Shown here: in pieces, positions 1 through 7,738 of the stretch
Position numbering within the stretch: the stretch's first letter is position 1
How the letters are laid out: each line of letters begins with the position of its first letter
NCBI RefSeq assembly: GCF_014268585.2
Contig: NZ_CP077092.1
Coordinates: 4,308,501-4,372,500 of the forward strand
Length of the DNA stretch: 64,000 nucleotides
From: Pseudomonas iranensis
Lineage (GTDB): Bacteria > Pseudomonadota > Gammaproteobacteria > Pseudomonadales > Pseudomonadaceae
Direction of reading: 5' to 3'
Translations under genes and position numbers: made by a program
Notes under the pieces: model-generated
The model's database searches: none
The model's input: the letters and a program-made list of their open reading frames with translations, nothing else
Told to the model about the DNA's origin: nothing

Positions 1-248
1 AAAACCGGCGCGCTTGTCGGTAGAAGGTCTGTTGAACGCTGAGTAGGCATTGGGCAACCGGTCTGTTCACAGGTCGGTTGCTTTGAACCTGTGGGCTGTT
101 TTGGCATCGTATTCAGCGACACCGCGCCCCACCTTTCAAACAATCGTTTTCAGGTTGTTGCCGCAGGGGCCATCGATCCACGAATGCACCCTTGAGCGCC
201 CGTCAGCGCTCGGGTAATGTCTTCAGACCCATAGGATAGAGCACGCCC
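1..248. other. left-edge non-coding stretch upstream of tal
   Basis: No gene can be identified with confidence here. Two plus-strand frames are open from the left edge, ending at stops near positions 42 and 46, so the last dozen codons of an upstream gene may be present. The stretch is too short to name. The remainder should contain the tal promoter, but I see no convincing -35/-10 pair. Confidence 0.4.
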
Positions 249-1175
249 ATGACTTCCAAGCTGGAACAACTCAAACAGTTCACCACCGTGGTTGCCGACA
301 CTGGCGACTTCGAAGCGATCGCCAGAGTCAAACCGACCGATGCCACCACCAACCCTTCCCTGCTGCTCAAGGCTTCGGCCATTCACGGTTACGCCGAACT
401 GCTGAACGATTGCGTTCGCGACTGCAAGGGCGATGTCGGCCTGGCCAGCGACCGTTTCGGCGTCGCAGTGGGCAAGGAAATTCTCAACGTGGTTCCGGGC
501 CGCATCTCCACCGAAGTGGATGCGCGCCTGTCCTTCGACCAGGATGCGATCCTCAAGCGTGCGCATCGTCTGATCGAGCTGTACGACAAGGCCGGCGTCG
601 GCCGCGACCGCGTGCTGATCAAGATCGCCTCGACCTGGGAAGGCATCCGTGCCGCCGAGATCCTCGAGAAGGAAGGCATCCAGACCAACCTGACCCTGCT
701 GTTTTCCTTCGCCCAGGCCGCCGCCTGCGCCGACGCCGGGGTGTTCCTGATTTCGCCGTTCGTGGGCCGTATCTACGACTGGTACAAGAAAGCCAACGGC
801 AACGACTACACCGGCGCTGATGATCCGGGCGTGCAGTCGGTGACGCGCATCTACAACTACTACAAGGCCAACGACTACAAGACCGTGGTCATGGGCGCCA
901 GCTTCCGTAACATCAACCAGATCGAACAACTGGCTGGCTGTGATCGCCTGACCATCAGCCCGGAACTGCTGGAGAAGCTCGCCGCCGACACCGGCAAGCT
1001 GGAACGCAAACTGGCGCCGGGCAATGCCGGTGAAGCACGCCTGAGCCTCAACGAAGCGCAATTCCGCTGGTTGTCCAACGAAGACGCAATGGCCACCGAG
1101 AAACTGGCTGAAGGCATCCGTCAGTTCGCCCGCGATCAGGAAAAACTGGAAGCATTGCTGCAGGCCAAGCTCTGA
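249..1175 (+). CDS. tal: transaldolase
   Basis: Transaldolase of the non-oxidative pentose phosphate pathway; it moves a dihydroxyacetone unit from sedoheptulose-7-phosphate to glyceraldehyde-3-phosphate in the cytosol. The 308-aa protein has the length of the classical TalB class. The N-terminal [11 protein letters not shown] strand and the Schiff-base lysine in [12 protein letters not shown] (about K125) are both visible. The ATG is preceded by a modest purine-rich stretch (AGGATAGAG). The gene stands alone and is followed by a strong terminator hairpin. In P. aeruginosa, as I recall, tal sits beside the same STAS/rssB pair found here. Confidence 0.97.
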   Translation: MTSKLEQLKQFTTVVADTGDFEAIARVKPTDATTNPSLLLKASAIHGYAELLNDCVRDCKGDVGLASDRFGVAVGKEILNVVPGRISTEVDARLSFDQDAILKRAHRLIELYDKAGVGRDRVLIKIASTWEGIRAAEILEKEGIQTNLTLLFSFAQAAACADAGVFLISPFVGRIYDWYKKANGNDYTGADDPGVQSVTRIYNYYKANDYKTVVMGASFRNINQIEQLAGCDRLTISPELLEKLAADTGKLERKLAPGNAGEARLSLNEAQFRWLSNEDAMATEKLAEGIRQFARDQEKLEALLQAKL

Positions 1176-1192
1176 TTTGATTTGTAGAATGC

Positions 1193-1226
1193 AAAAAGGG
1201 CGAACCTGTGAGGGTTCGCCCTTTTT
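1193..1226 (+). terminator. intrinsic terminator of tal
   Basis: A perfect stem (AAAAAGGGCGAACC with GGTTCGCCCTTTTT) around a short loop, with a T-run, begins 17 bp after the tal stop. The A-run on the other side lets it also work for leftward transcripts from the STAS gene. Confidence 0.9.
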
Positions 1227-1268
1227 CATTTTGCCTGCACTGATAAATGTATCGACCGACCCGACGCC

Positions 1269-1357
1269 ATCGCGGGCAAGCCCGCTCCCACAGGGTATGT
1301 GGAGAACCCAAGTTTGAGGTTTCACGCGATCATTGTGGGAGCGGGCTTGCCCGCGAT
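1269..1357. repeat. REP doublet (GCGGGCTTGCCCGC subtype)
   Basis: Two copies of a REP unit (TGTGGGAGCGGGCTTGCCCG and its reverse complement) face each other across about 40 bp, between the convergent tal and STAS genes. This is the typical Pseudomonas extragenic palindrome pair. It differs from the GAGCCTGCTCGC subtype found elsewhere in the window. Confidence 0.85.
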
Positions 1358-1389
1358 GAGGCCAGCCCAGACACCATCAATTCATGAGG

Positions 1390-1872
1390 TCAGTGTCTTT
1401 CCAGGGCATTGACCAGATCATGAAACGCTTCCCGATTGGAATCGTTCAGGCCCATGAGAATCTTGTGCGCTTCCAGCACCTTGATTCGCACCACTTCTTC
1501 GGACTGGTCCTGATCCGGCAGGTCGTCCAGGCACTCCGGGCACGGCACCGGGTGGTTGACGATGTTGAACACCTGCTCGAAGCCCATCGATTGCAGCAGA
1601 CGGGTGATGTCTTCGTGGGTGGTGACAACCGTCGGCAACAGGCCGACCTTCTGCCGCGACAGGATCGACAGTTTGGCCAGCAGGCCCAAGGTGGTGCTGT
1701 CGATGCTGCGGGTTTCGGTCAAATCGATCACGATCGCGTTGAAATTCAGCGCGGTGAAGATTTTCTCAATAGTCGCATCCAACGCCGAACACAGGGTCAG
1801 GCGAACTTCACCGACGAACTTCAGGACGAAGGTGCCGTCCTGCTCGGCGAACTGGATTCTACCGGTACTCAT
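1390..1872 (-). CDS. STAS-domain anti-sigma factor antagonist, partner of RssB
   Basis: 160-aa protein with an N-terminal STAS (anti-anti-sigma) fold, roughly residues 1-110. The helix carrying the usual phosphorylatable serine reads SIDSTTLG (S56/S59). A C-terminal tail of about 45 residues contains the pair CPEC. STAS proteins of this kind bind an anti-sigma kinase and are reset by a PP2C phosphatase. The adjacent RssB carries such a phosphatase domain, and the two genes overlap (TAATG), so they are surely co-translated. It matches the gene next to rssB in P. aeruginosa (sometimes called rssC). The target sigma pathway is inferred, not shown. Confidence 0.88.
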   Translation of the reverse strand: MSTGRIQFAEQDGTFVLKFVGEVRLTLCSALDATIEKIFTALNFNAIVIDLTETRSIDSTTLGLLAKLSILSRQKVGLLPTVVTTHEDITRLLQSMGFEQVFNIVNHPVPCPECLDDLPDQDQSEEVVRIKVLEAHKILMGLNDSNREAFHDLVNALERH

Positions 1873-3053
1873 TAAAGATTCCTGCTCAACACCAACAGGG
1901 CGATATCATCCGGCATCTCCCCTAGCGTGGCCAAACCAAACACTTGCCGCAGACCATCCAGGCTGCCGCCCGCTGACTTCACCCGTTCGGGCAAAGCAGC
2001 CTCTTTTTCTTTGAGCGTTGCTTCCGGCAAAAGGTCCAGAATGCCATCAGACATCAGCGTCAGGCTGAACGTCGGCGGCAGCTCAAGCACGTGGTCTTCG
2101 TAAGTGGCTTCATTGAAAAGCCCCACCGGCAGACCACGGCCTTCGAGATAACGAACACTGTCAGGCGTGTACAACACAGGCAAAGGCAGATGGCCGCCAA
2201 TGCTATAGGTCAACAAACCGGTCTCCTCGTCGATGACTCCACCGACCATTGTGACGTGTTTACCCAGCTTACAACTGATCAGTCCCCGGTTGATATGACC
2301 GAGCACTTCCGAAGGCTTGAACTCCGGCAAGGTACCGCTGCGTTTCGACTCGAAGAGCAAACGCGTGGTCATGAACTTCAGCAGCACCGTGACGAAGGCT
2401 GATGACGCGCCATGCCCGGAAACATCCGCCAGATAAAACGCGACCCGGCGCTCGTCGACACGGAAATAGTCGACAAAATCACCCGACAGGTACAACGACG
2501 GGATGATCTGGTGGGCAAAATTGAATTCGTCGATGCTCCACGGGCTTTCCGGCAGCATGTTCATCTGCACCTGGCGACCGGCGTTCTGGTCTTCCTGGAG
2601 CAGGTTCAGGCTGGCTTCGAGCTCGCGGTTGGCCTTTTCCAGCTTCTCGCTGTAGCGCTGGTTTTCCAGCAGCAGCCGCGCACGATCCAGGGCCCGGCGC
2701 ACGGAGTGCTCGAGCACAGCCAGATCTTCGAGAGGCTTGATCAGGTAATCCGCCGCGCCCAGGCGCAGGGCCTCGACCGCGTCGTTCATCACCCCGGCAC
2801 CCGAAACCACGATCACCGGCGTATCGGGTGAGCGCTCGGTGACCTGACGGATCAGTTCGAGACCGCCCATCTGCGGCATACGCAGATCGCAGATGACCAG
2901 ATCGGGCTCGTCTTGCTCGAATACCTGAAGACCCTGTTGACCGTTGCCGGCCTGCAGGACGCTGAAACCACTGTCTTCCAGATAGGCCGCGAGGCTCGCG
3001 CGCACTACCTCGTCATCATCGATTATCAGCAGCGTGGCACTGGTTTTTGGCAT
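1872..3053 (-). CDS. rssB: response regulator with PP2C phosphatase domain (RssB type)
   Basis: 393-aa two-domain regulator. The N-terminal receiver (residues 1-125) has the acidic pocket IDDDE, phospho-acceptor D56 in VICDLRMP, and K106 in YLIKPLED. A coiled linker at about 125-165 follows. The C-terminal SpoIIE/PP2C-type phosphatase shows FVDYFRV, YLADVSGHG and LMSDGILDLL. Pseudomonas RssB is linked to RpoS turnover; this phosphatase-bearing architecture suggests it also dephosphorylates the STAS partner encoded immediately downstream. The long leader (3054-3397) holds its promoter. Confidence 0.9.
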   Translation of the reverse strand: MPKTSATLLIIDDDEVVRASLAAYLEDSGFSVLQAGNGQQGLQVFEQDEPDLVICDLRMPQMGGLELIRQVTERSPDTPVIVVSGAGVMNDAVEALRLGAADYLIKPLEDLAVLEHSVRRALDRARLLLENQRYSEKLEKANRELEASLNLLQEDQNAGRQVQMNMLPESPWSIDEFNFAHQIIPSLYLSGDFVDYFRVDERRVAFYLADVSGHGASSAFVTVLLKFMTTRLLFESKRSGTLPEFKPSEVLGHINRGLISCKLGKHVTMVGGVIDEETGLLTYSIGGHLPLPVLYTPDSVRYLEGRGLPVGLFNEATYEDHVLELPPTFSLTLMSDGILDLLPEATLKEKEAALPERVKSAGGSLDGLRQVFGLATLGEMPDDIALLVLSRNL

Positions 3054-3397
3054 GTGGGCAAACGGCGCCAGAATTAGGTTGGCGTAGTGAGCGGGGCAAC
3101 GGCCCTGCGCAGACTACTGGATTCGCTTTCTAGCCTCTCTGTTGCAGCGCTTTCAAGCATTCGCCTGGCGCGCGGTTTTAAACAGAGGTGCCCTTCTAAG
3201 GCGCAGACGGTACTCCCATCCGCAGAGCGTTTCAAGCATGCGCCGATTGTCGCTTGACGACTTTGTTTGTCAAATCACCGGGAGTTATAAGAACCGCTCC
3301 AACGGTAACCCGATGGAAGGTAGCGGCAGTCGCCGGTGACGCTCTGGCGCGGACAAAAAAGGCGACCCGAGGGTCGCCTTTCTGTCGCTGGTCGAAA
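3054..3397. other. 344-bp intergenic region between rssB and mlaA
   Basis: No supported gene. It should hold the leftward rssB promoter. On the plus strand an AT-rich segment near 3262-3292 ends in TTATAAGA, which could be a -10 element, and a short open frame (3142-3339) overlaps it. I cannot support that frame as a gene. The mlaA terminator lies at the right end. Confidence 0.4.
3353..3380 (-). terminator. intrinsic terminator of mlaA
   Basis: Stem GGCGACCC/GGGTCGCC with a two-base loop, followed on the minus strand by a run of six T. It starts about 18 bp beyond the mlaA stop codon. Confidence 0.88.
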
Positions 3398-4087
3398 TCA
3401 GAAATCGTCTTCGACCTGACCGTCCTTCACCTTGAACTCGCGGTTTTGCAGGTAAGCATTGCGGATGAAGGTGTATTTGTCGCCGCTGATCAGCTTCTCG
3501 CTCGACAGCAGGCTGGCGCGGGTGTCGACGATGTTCAGGCCGAAGATCGAGTTACGCGTCGGCACGTGGTCGATGTAGCGGTACGCGCCGGTGAAGCTGT
3601 CGACGTATTTCGACGGTGCGTCACGCAGGGTGCTCGGGCCCATCAGCGGCAGCATCACGTACGGGCCGCTGCCCACGCCCCAGTAACCGAGGGTCTGACC
3701 GAAGTCTTCGTCGCTGCGGTTCAAGCCCATCTTGGTGCCGACATCAAAGAAGCCGAGCAGACCGAAGGTGGTGTTGAAAATCAGTCGGGCGGTATCAACC
3801 CCCGCTGCAGCCGGTTTGGCCTGGAGGATGTTGTTCGCCAGGTTGGTCACGTCACCGACGTTGCGGAACATATTGTGAATGCCGTCTTCAACGAACTGCG
3901 GGGTGATGAACTCATAACCCTGCGCCAATGGCTTCAGCGCGTAGGTATCAACGAAGTCGTTGAACTGGAAAATCGGCCGGTTGACGCTTTCCCAAGGGTC
4001 TTCTTCGGTGGCCGCCTGGGTGGCGAACGGCGCCAGCAACAGGCTGGCACATACACTTAGCTGAGTGAGCGAAGGGCTCCAGCGCAT
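3398..4087 (-). CDS. mlaA: MlaA/VacJ-family outer-membrane lipid asymmetry protein
   Basis: MlaA forms a ring-shaped channel in the outer membrane with porins and removes mislocalised phospholipids from the outer leaflet, passing them to MlaC and the MlaFEDB transporter. The 229-aa product shows the family hallmark DPWESVNRPIFQFND near its mature N-terminus and YWGVGSGPYVMLPLMGPS in the core. The start is at 4087: a good AGGAG lies just upstream, and the N-terminus is then a signal peptide ending near ATQA. No clear lipobox is visible, unlike E. coli MlaA. The reading frame stays open upstream to 4189, but that stretch does not look like a leader. Confidence 0.93.
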   Translation of the reverse strand: MRWSPSLTQLSVCASLLLAPFATQAATEEDPWESVNRPIFQFNDFVDTYALKPLAQGYEFITPQFVEDGIHNMFRNVGDVTNLANNILQAKPAAAGVDTARLIFNTTFGLLGFFDVGTKMGLNRSDEDFGQTLGYWGVGSGPYVMLPLMGPSTLRDAPSKYVDSFTGAYRYIDHVPTRNSIFGLNIVDTRASLLSSEKLISGDKYTFIRNAYLQNREFKVKDGQVEDDF

Positions 4088-4286
4088 AGAAAAACTCCTT
4101 GGATTTGATACTGGCGCGGACCTCTCGGTCCAAGCATTAAGGCCGCTAGTATAAGCATAAACGGCGATTTGGGCAGTGCGCCGCTGCAAGGATATGCAGG
4201 AAGTTTCCTACACAGGCTTTCACTCGGCTGTCATGCAACTGTCACCCCAGCGCCCTAGTCTTGAGCGTTATTTCAGGGACGTTGCC

Positions 4287-4907
4287 ATGACTCACGCCGA
4301 AACCTTGCCCGTCGCCGCGCCCGGCCTGACTGCCGTGCTGTTCGGCCTGAGCGGTTGCCTGGTGGATTTCGGTGCCCGCGCCGCGCAAGAGCTCAACGCC
4401 GAGCCGGAACATGCCAAAACTACACCCGGCGCACTCGATAGCCTGAAAAGTTTGCAGCGCCAGGGAATTCCCTGCGCGTGGCTCGACGAATTGCCCCCTG
4501 CCTTCGCTCAGCCACTGGCCGCCTCGCTGCCAGACTGGATCAAACCGACGCAACATTCAGCAACAATGAATCCGTGGCCCGCCCCCAACGCCTGCTGGCA
4601 AGCGTTGATGGCTCTGAACATCGACCGCCTCGACGGCTGCGTGCTGGTAAGCGGTGAGCCGCGCCTGTTACAGGCCGGTCTGAATGCCGGGTTATGGACG
4701 ATTGGCCTGGCGTCCTGCGGCTCGCTATGCGGCCTCAGCCCGAGCGAGTGGCAGGCTTTGTCACAAAAGGAACGCGAAAAGTTGCGCGGCAAGGCAACCG
4801 TGCAGTTGTTCGGCCTGGGCGTGCATTCGGTGATCGATCATCTCGGCGAACTGGACGCCTGCCTCGCCGACATCAGCCTGCGCCGCGCCAAAGGCGAAAA
4901 GCCCTGA
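4287..4907 (+). CDS. degenerate HAD/phosphonoacetaldehyde hydrolase-like protein, probably non-catalytic
   Basis: 206-aa protein. Its C-terminal half resembles phosphonoacetaldehyde hydrolase PhnX: LLQAGLNAGLWTIGLASCGS, then GLSPSEWQAL and HSVIDHLGEL. HAD motif I is altered to AVLFGLSGCLVDFG, where the family has FDWAGTxxDFG, so the nucleophilic Asp is Gly. The acidic VDDT motif is replaced by LVSGEP. Only about 20 residues separate motif I from the TPGALDSLKSL helix, so the cap domain with the Schiff-base Lys is missing. The start at 4287 has an AGGGA upstream. A PhnX-like gene occurs at this place in P. aeruginosa (from memory). Function unknown; likely a binding protein or relic. Confidence 0.75.
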   Translation: MTHAETLPVAAPGLTAVLFGLSGCLVDFGARAAQELNAEPEHAKTTPGALDSLKSLQRQGIPCAWLDELPPAFAQPLAASLPDWIKPTQHSATMNPWPAPNACWQALMALNIDRLDGCVLVSGEPRLLQAGLNAGLWTIGLASCGSLCGLSPSEWQALSQKEREKLRGKATVQLFGLGVHSVIDHLGELDACLADISLRRAKGEKP

Positions 4908-5015
4908 TCGGCATCATGCAGGTTTACCGAGAGTGGATTAATCTAAAGGTCAGCCATAGACCTTTGGCGCGTGGCTGCGGTCAATGCCAGTGCCTATTGA
5001 TAAAAGGAAACCACC

Positions 5016-5279
5016 ATGCCCGCCCAAGAACTGCAAAAACAGCTCGATACCCTGCGCGAGCAGCTGGAACACAATCCACCGCTGTCGGAAGCCGAGCGTG
5101 AGGATCTGCATGCGCTGATGGCGCAGATCGAATCGGAAATCCAGCTGGAAACTGCCACCCAGGACGCGAGCATCGCCGACGGCGTGAACCTGGCGGTCGA
5201 ACGCTTCGAAGTCGAACACCCGGCGATCGCCGGCACCCTGCGCAATATCATGAATACGCTGGGCAGCATGGGCATCTGA
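5016..5279 (+). CDS. DUF4404 family small protein
   Basis: 87-aa, mostly helical, acidic soluble protein of the DUF4404 family. It has an N-terminal amphipathic segment (ELQKQLDTLREQLEHNPPL), a central acidic helix and a conserved tail (HPAIAGTLRNIMNTLGSMGI). An AAAGGAAACC ribosome site lies upstream. It is found in P. aeruginosa in the same position before queF. No function is known to me. A shared terminator follows. Confidence 0.8.
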   Translation: MPAQELQKQLDTLREQLEHNPPLSEAEREDLHALMAQIESEIQLETATQDASIADGVNLAVERFEVEHPAIAGTLRNIMNTLGSMGI

Positions 5280-5292
5280 CGCCCCGCCGCAC

Positions 5293-5325
5293 AAAAAAGC
5301 CCTGCCAGCGATGGCAGGGCTTTTT
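5293..5325. terminator. bidirectional terminator after the DUF4404 gene
   Basis: Stem AAAAAAGCCCTGCCA / TGGCAGGGCTTTTT begins 13 bp after the plus-strand stop. It has A- and T-runs on both sides, so it can serve both directions. Confidence 0.88.
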
Positions 5326-5352
5326 CATTTCCGAAATGTGCATGCAAGCCCT

Positions 5353-5442
5353 TGTGGGAGCGAGCCTGCTCGCGAAGGGTCGTGGCAGTCGACATCATCG
5401 TTGAATGACACACCGCATTCGCGAGCAGGCTCGCACCCACAA
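5353..5442. repeat. REP doublet (GAGCCTGCTCGC subtype)
   Basis: Two inverted REP units (TGTGGGAGCGAGCCTGCTCG and its complement) lie between the convergent DUF4404 gene and queF. The right-hand copy has one change (GCACCCACA instead of GCTCCCACA). Confidence 0.85.
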
Positions 5443-5465
5443 GGGATATCGCACATTCCGTTTCT

Positions 5466-6296
5466 TTATTGACGTACAAGCCGGTGATTCGGCAGCTGCA
5501 CCTCTTCAGTGCTGCGATACGGGTTGATATCCAGCCCACCCCGGCGCACATAGCGCGCAAACACCGTGAGTTTCTCCGGCTTCAACAACCGCTGCAGATC
5601 AAGAAAGATCCGCTCCACGCATTGCTCATGGAAGTCCGAATGCTGGCGGAAGCTGACGATGTACTCCAGCAGGCTGGCATGATCCAGCGCCGCGCCGCGA
5701 TATTCCACCACGACGCTGCCCCAGTCCGGCTGGCTGGTCACCGGGCAGTTGGATTTGAGCAGATGGCTGTGCACGCTCTCTTCAACGATCCGCGAATCAT
5801 CGCAACGCAGCAGCTCCGGACGCGGGTGTTCATAATTGCTCACGCTGATATCCAGATCGTCGATGCACACGCCCGGCAACGCCACCACGCCTTCAGCTTC
5901 CACGTCTTTCAGACTGCGCACCCGCACGCCCACCGGTTTGCCGGCAGCGGCGGACAGATCCTTGACCAGCGTCGCTTGCAATGTGGCGACGTCGGCGAAC
6001 GGCGTCTGGTTCAGCGAGTTGAGGTAGAGCTTGAACGACTTCGATTCGATGATGTTCGGCGAGTCCGCCGGGATGCTGAATTCAGCGATCGCCACCACCG
6101 GTTTGCCCGAGGGCAGCAGCCACGACAGCTCGAAGCAGTTCCAGAAATCCACGCCTTTGTACGGCAGGGTTTCGGCGGTCAGGCCCAGCTCGGCCCATTT
6201 CGCGGTGCGCGGAATCGGGAACAGCAGGGACGGTGTGTAAGTGGCGATGTATTCGCTGGATTTGCCCAGCGGCGAATGTTCGGCTGCGGGATGCAT
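5466..6296 (-). CDS. queF: NADPH-dependent 7-cyano-7-deazaguanine reductase QueF
   Basis: Reduces preQ0 to preQ1, a late step of queuosine tRNA modification, in the cytosol. The 276-aa length is the long (type II, bimodular) QueF form. The NADPH-binding motif [11 protein letters not shown] begins at about residue 84. The catalytic cysteine lies in [16 protein letters not shown] (about C184). The conserved HEQCVERIF follows at about 223. The ATG at 6296 has only a weak Shine-Dalgarno match. It is divergent from nothing obvious and shares its 3' gap with the DUF4404 gene through a REP doublet. Confidence 0.96.
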   Translation of the reverse strand: MHPAAEHSPLGKSSEYIATYTPSLLFPIPRTAKWAELGLTAETLPYKGVDFWNCFELSWLLPSGKPVVAIAEFSIPADSPNIIESKSFKLYLNSLNQTPFADVATLQATLVKDLSAAAGKPVGVRVRSLKDVEAEGVVALPGVCIDDLDISVSNYEHPRPELLRCDDSRIVEESVHSHLLKSNCPVTSQPDWGSVVVEYRGAALDHASLLEYIVSFRQHSDFHEQCVERIFLDLQRLLKPEKLTVFARYVRRGGLDINPYRSTEEVQLPNHRLVRQ

Positions 6297-6357
6297 GGCG
6301 GAAACCTGACTGAAGAATCAGCGGATTCTACCAGCCTTTGCCCGCGCCTTTGAGTGC

Positions 6358-6891
6358 TTACTGACTGACTGTCAGTTTGCCGACCATGCCCGCCTGATAA
6401 TGCCCGGGGATATTGCAGGCAAACTCAAGCGCCATGGCCTTGCTGAAGGTCCAGGTCAACTCAGCAGTTTTACCGGGCTCGACCAGTACGCTGTTGGGGT
6501 CGTCATGCTGCATGCCATGCCCCATCGCCGCGTGATTCATGCCCGCCATATCGTGGGACATTTCTTTCATGCCGGTAGGCGTAAGCATGCCGCTTTGCTG
6601 CATCTGCAACATTTCCTGCTGGTGACTGGCATGCATCGCCGCATCACCGAGGTTGAATTCGTGCAGTAACTGGCCTTTATTCACCAGCACAAAGCGAATC
6701 GTCTCACCGGCCTTGACCTGTATGGCTTTCGGGTCGAAGTTCATGTCGCCCATGACGATTTCGATAGTCCGCGTGGCCTGGCTCGCCGCTGCCGGCTGGC
6801 CGAAGGCGAAGGTGTGCACCGGTGTCGCCCAAGCTGGCGTACTCAATGCCAGCAGACAGGCGGCTATTTTCAGGGAGGTGCGCAAAAACAT
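6358..6891 (-). CDS. periplasmic cupredoxin with Met/His-rich loop, copper-responsive
   Basis: 177-aa exported copper protein. It has a signal peptide (MFLRTSLKIAACLLALSTPAWA), then a plastocyanin/azurin-like fold. Likely ligands are His in LLHEFNLG, Cys in LEFACNIPGHY, the following His, and Met in YQAGMVG. Between the first ligand and the last strands is an insertion rich in Met and His (residues about 88-132), typical of Cu(I) binding. It matches the copper-induced gene that precedes copRS in P. aeruginosa (from memory). It is transcribed divergently from the copR-type regulator across a shared region with a likely operator. Confidence 0.85.
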   Translation of the reverse strand: MFLRTSLKIAACLLALSTPAWATPVHTFAFGQPAAASQATRTIEIVMGDMNFDPKAIQVKAGETIRFVLVNKGQLLHEFNLGDAAMHASHQQEMLQMQQSGMLTPTGMKEMSHDMAGMNHAAMGHGMQHDDPNSVLVEPGKTAELTWTFSKAMALEFACNIPGHYQAGMVGKLTVSQ

Positions 6892-6968
6892 GGTCGTACT
6901 CCAACAAGAGAAGGTTCAGCCTGTGGGAAACTCTAACCACCCAGGGCTGGCATCGACCTGACAGGCAG

Positions 6969-6983
6969 ATTACAACTTTGTCA
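6969..6983. promoter_or_regulatory. possible CopR/CusR-type copper box
   Basis: The minus-strand sequence TGACAAAGTTGTAAT resembles the cop box as I remember it (TGACA-N4-TGT-N-AT). It lies midway between the divergent cupredoxin and copR genes, 78 bp from the former and 75 bp from the latter. That is the right place for autoregulated copper control. The match is by eye. Confidence 0.5.
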
Positions 6984-7057
6984 GCTTGGCGCTAATCGCC
7001 GGATCTCACGGTATAACGCCTTCGCCCTTCCAAATACCAACCCCGCCCGAGTCGCCC

Positions 7058-7738
7058 ATGAAACTGTTGATCGTCGAAGACCAAGCGAAAACCGGCCAAT
7101 ACCTGCGTCAGGGCCTGACCGAGGCCGGATTCAATACCGAGCTGGTGGCCGACGGAATCAGCGGCCAGCAATTGGCCTTGAGCGGCGACTACGCGCTGTT
7201 GATCCTCGATGTAATGCTGCCCGGGCGCAGTGGCTGGCAGATTCTCCAAGCGGTGCGCAGCGCCGGTCTCGACACGCCGGTACTTTTTCTCACCGCCAAA
7301 GACGCCGTAGAGGACAGGGTTCACGGCCTCGAACTGGGCGCCGACGATTATCTGGTCAAGCCGTTCGCCTTTTCCGAGCTGCTCGCGCGGGTGCGCAGCC
7401 TGTTGCGGCGCGGTAGCGCGATCGCCCAGGAAACCAGTCTGCAACTGGCCGATCTGCGCCTGGATCTGATCCGTCGCCGGGTCGAGCGCAACGGCCAGCG
7501 CATCGACCTGACCGCCAAGGAATTCGCCCTGCTGGAAATGCTCCTGCGCCGTCAGGGTGAAGTCCTGCCCAAATCGCTGATCGCTTCGCAGGTTTGGGAC
7601 ATGAATTTCGACAGCGACACCAACGTCATCGAAGTGGCGATCCGCCGTTTGCGCCTGAAGATCGACGATGACTTTCCCAACAAGTTGATCCACACCGTGC
7701 GCGGCATGGGTTACGTGCTCGAAGAGCGTTCGCTGTGA
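7058..7738 (+). CDS. copR: heavy-metal response regulator, CopR/CusR/IrlR type
   Basis: 226-aa OmpR-family regulator. The receiver has D51 in [14 protein letters not shown] and K101 in [17 protein letters not shown]. The C-terminal winged helix includes [20 protein letters not shown] and [14 protein letters not shown]. The start at 7058 gives the usual [16 protein letters not shown]. The frame remains open upstream but without family similarity. The stop overlaps the kinase start (TGATG). Divergent placement from a cupredoxin argues for copper, although zinc or cadmium sensing (CzcR-like) cannot be excluded by sequence alone. Confidence 0.9.
   Translation: MKLLIVEDQAKTGQYLRQGLTEAGFNTELVADGISGQQLALSGDYALLILDVMLPGRSGWQILQAVRSAGLDTPVLFLTAKDAVEDRVHGLELGADDYLVKPFAFSELLARVRSLLRRGSAIAQETSLQLADLRLDLIRRRVERNGQRIDLTAKEFALLEMLLRRQGEVLPKSLIASQVWDMNFDSDTNVIEVAIRRLRLKIDDDFPNKLIHTVRGMGYVLEERSL

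Noticed and set aside
3142..3339. Open frame of 65 codons upstream of rssB on the plus strand
   Set aside because: No ribosome site, no family similarity, and it lies over the rssB leader. Mentioned as a possible transcript only in the intergenic entry.
4088..4189. Upstream extension of MlaA by 34 codons
   Set aside because: The longer frame hides the signal peptide and has no ribosome site, whereas AGGAG sits directly before 4087.
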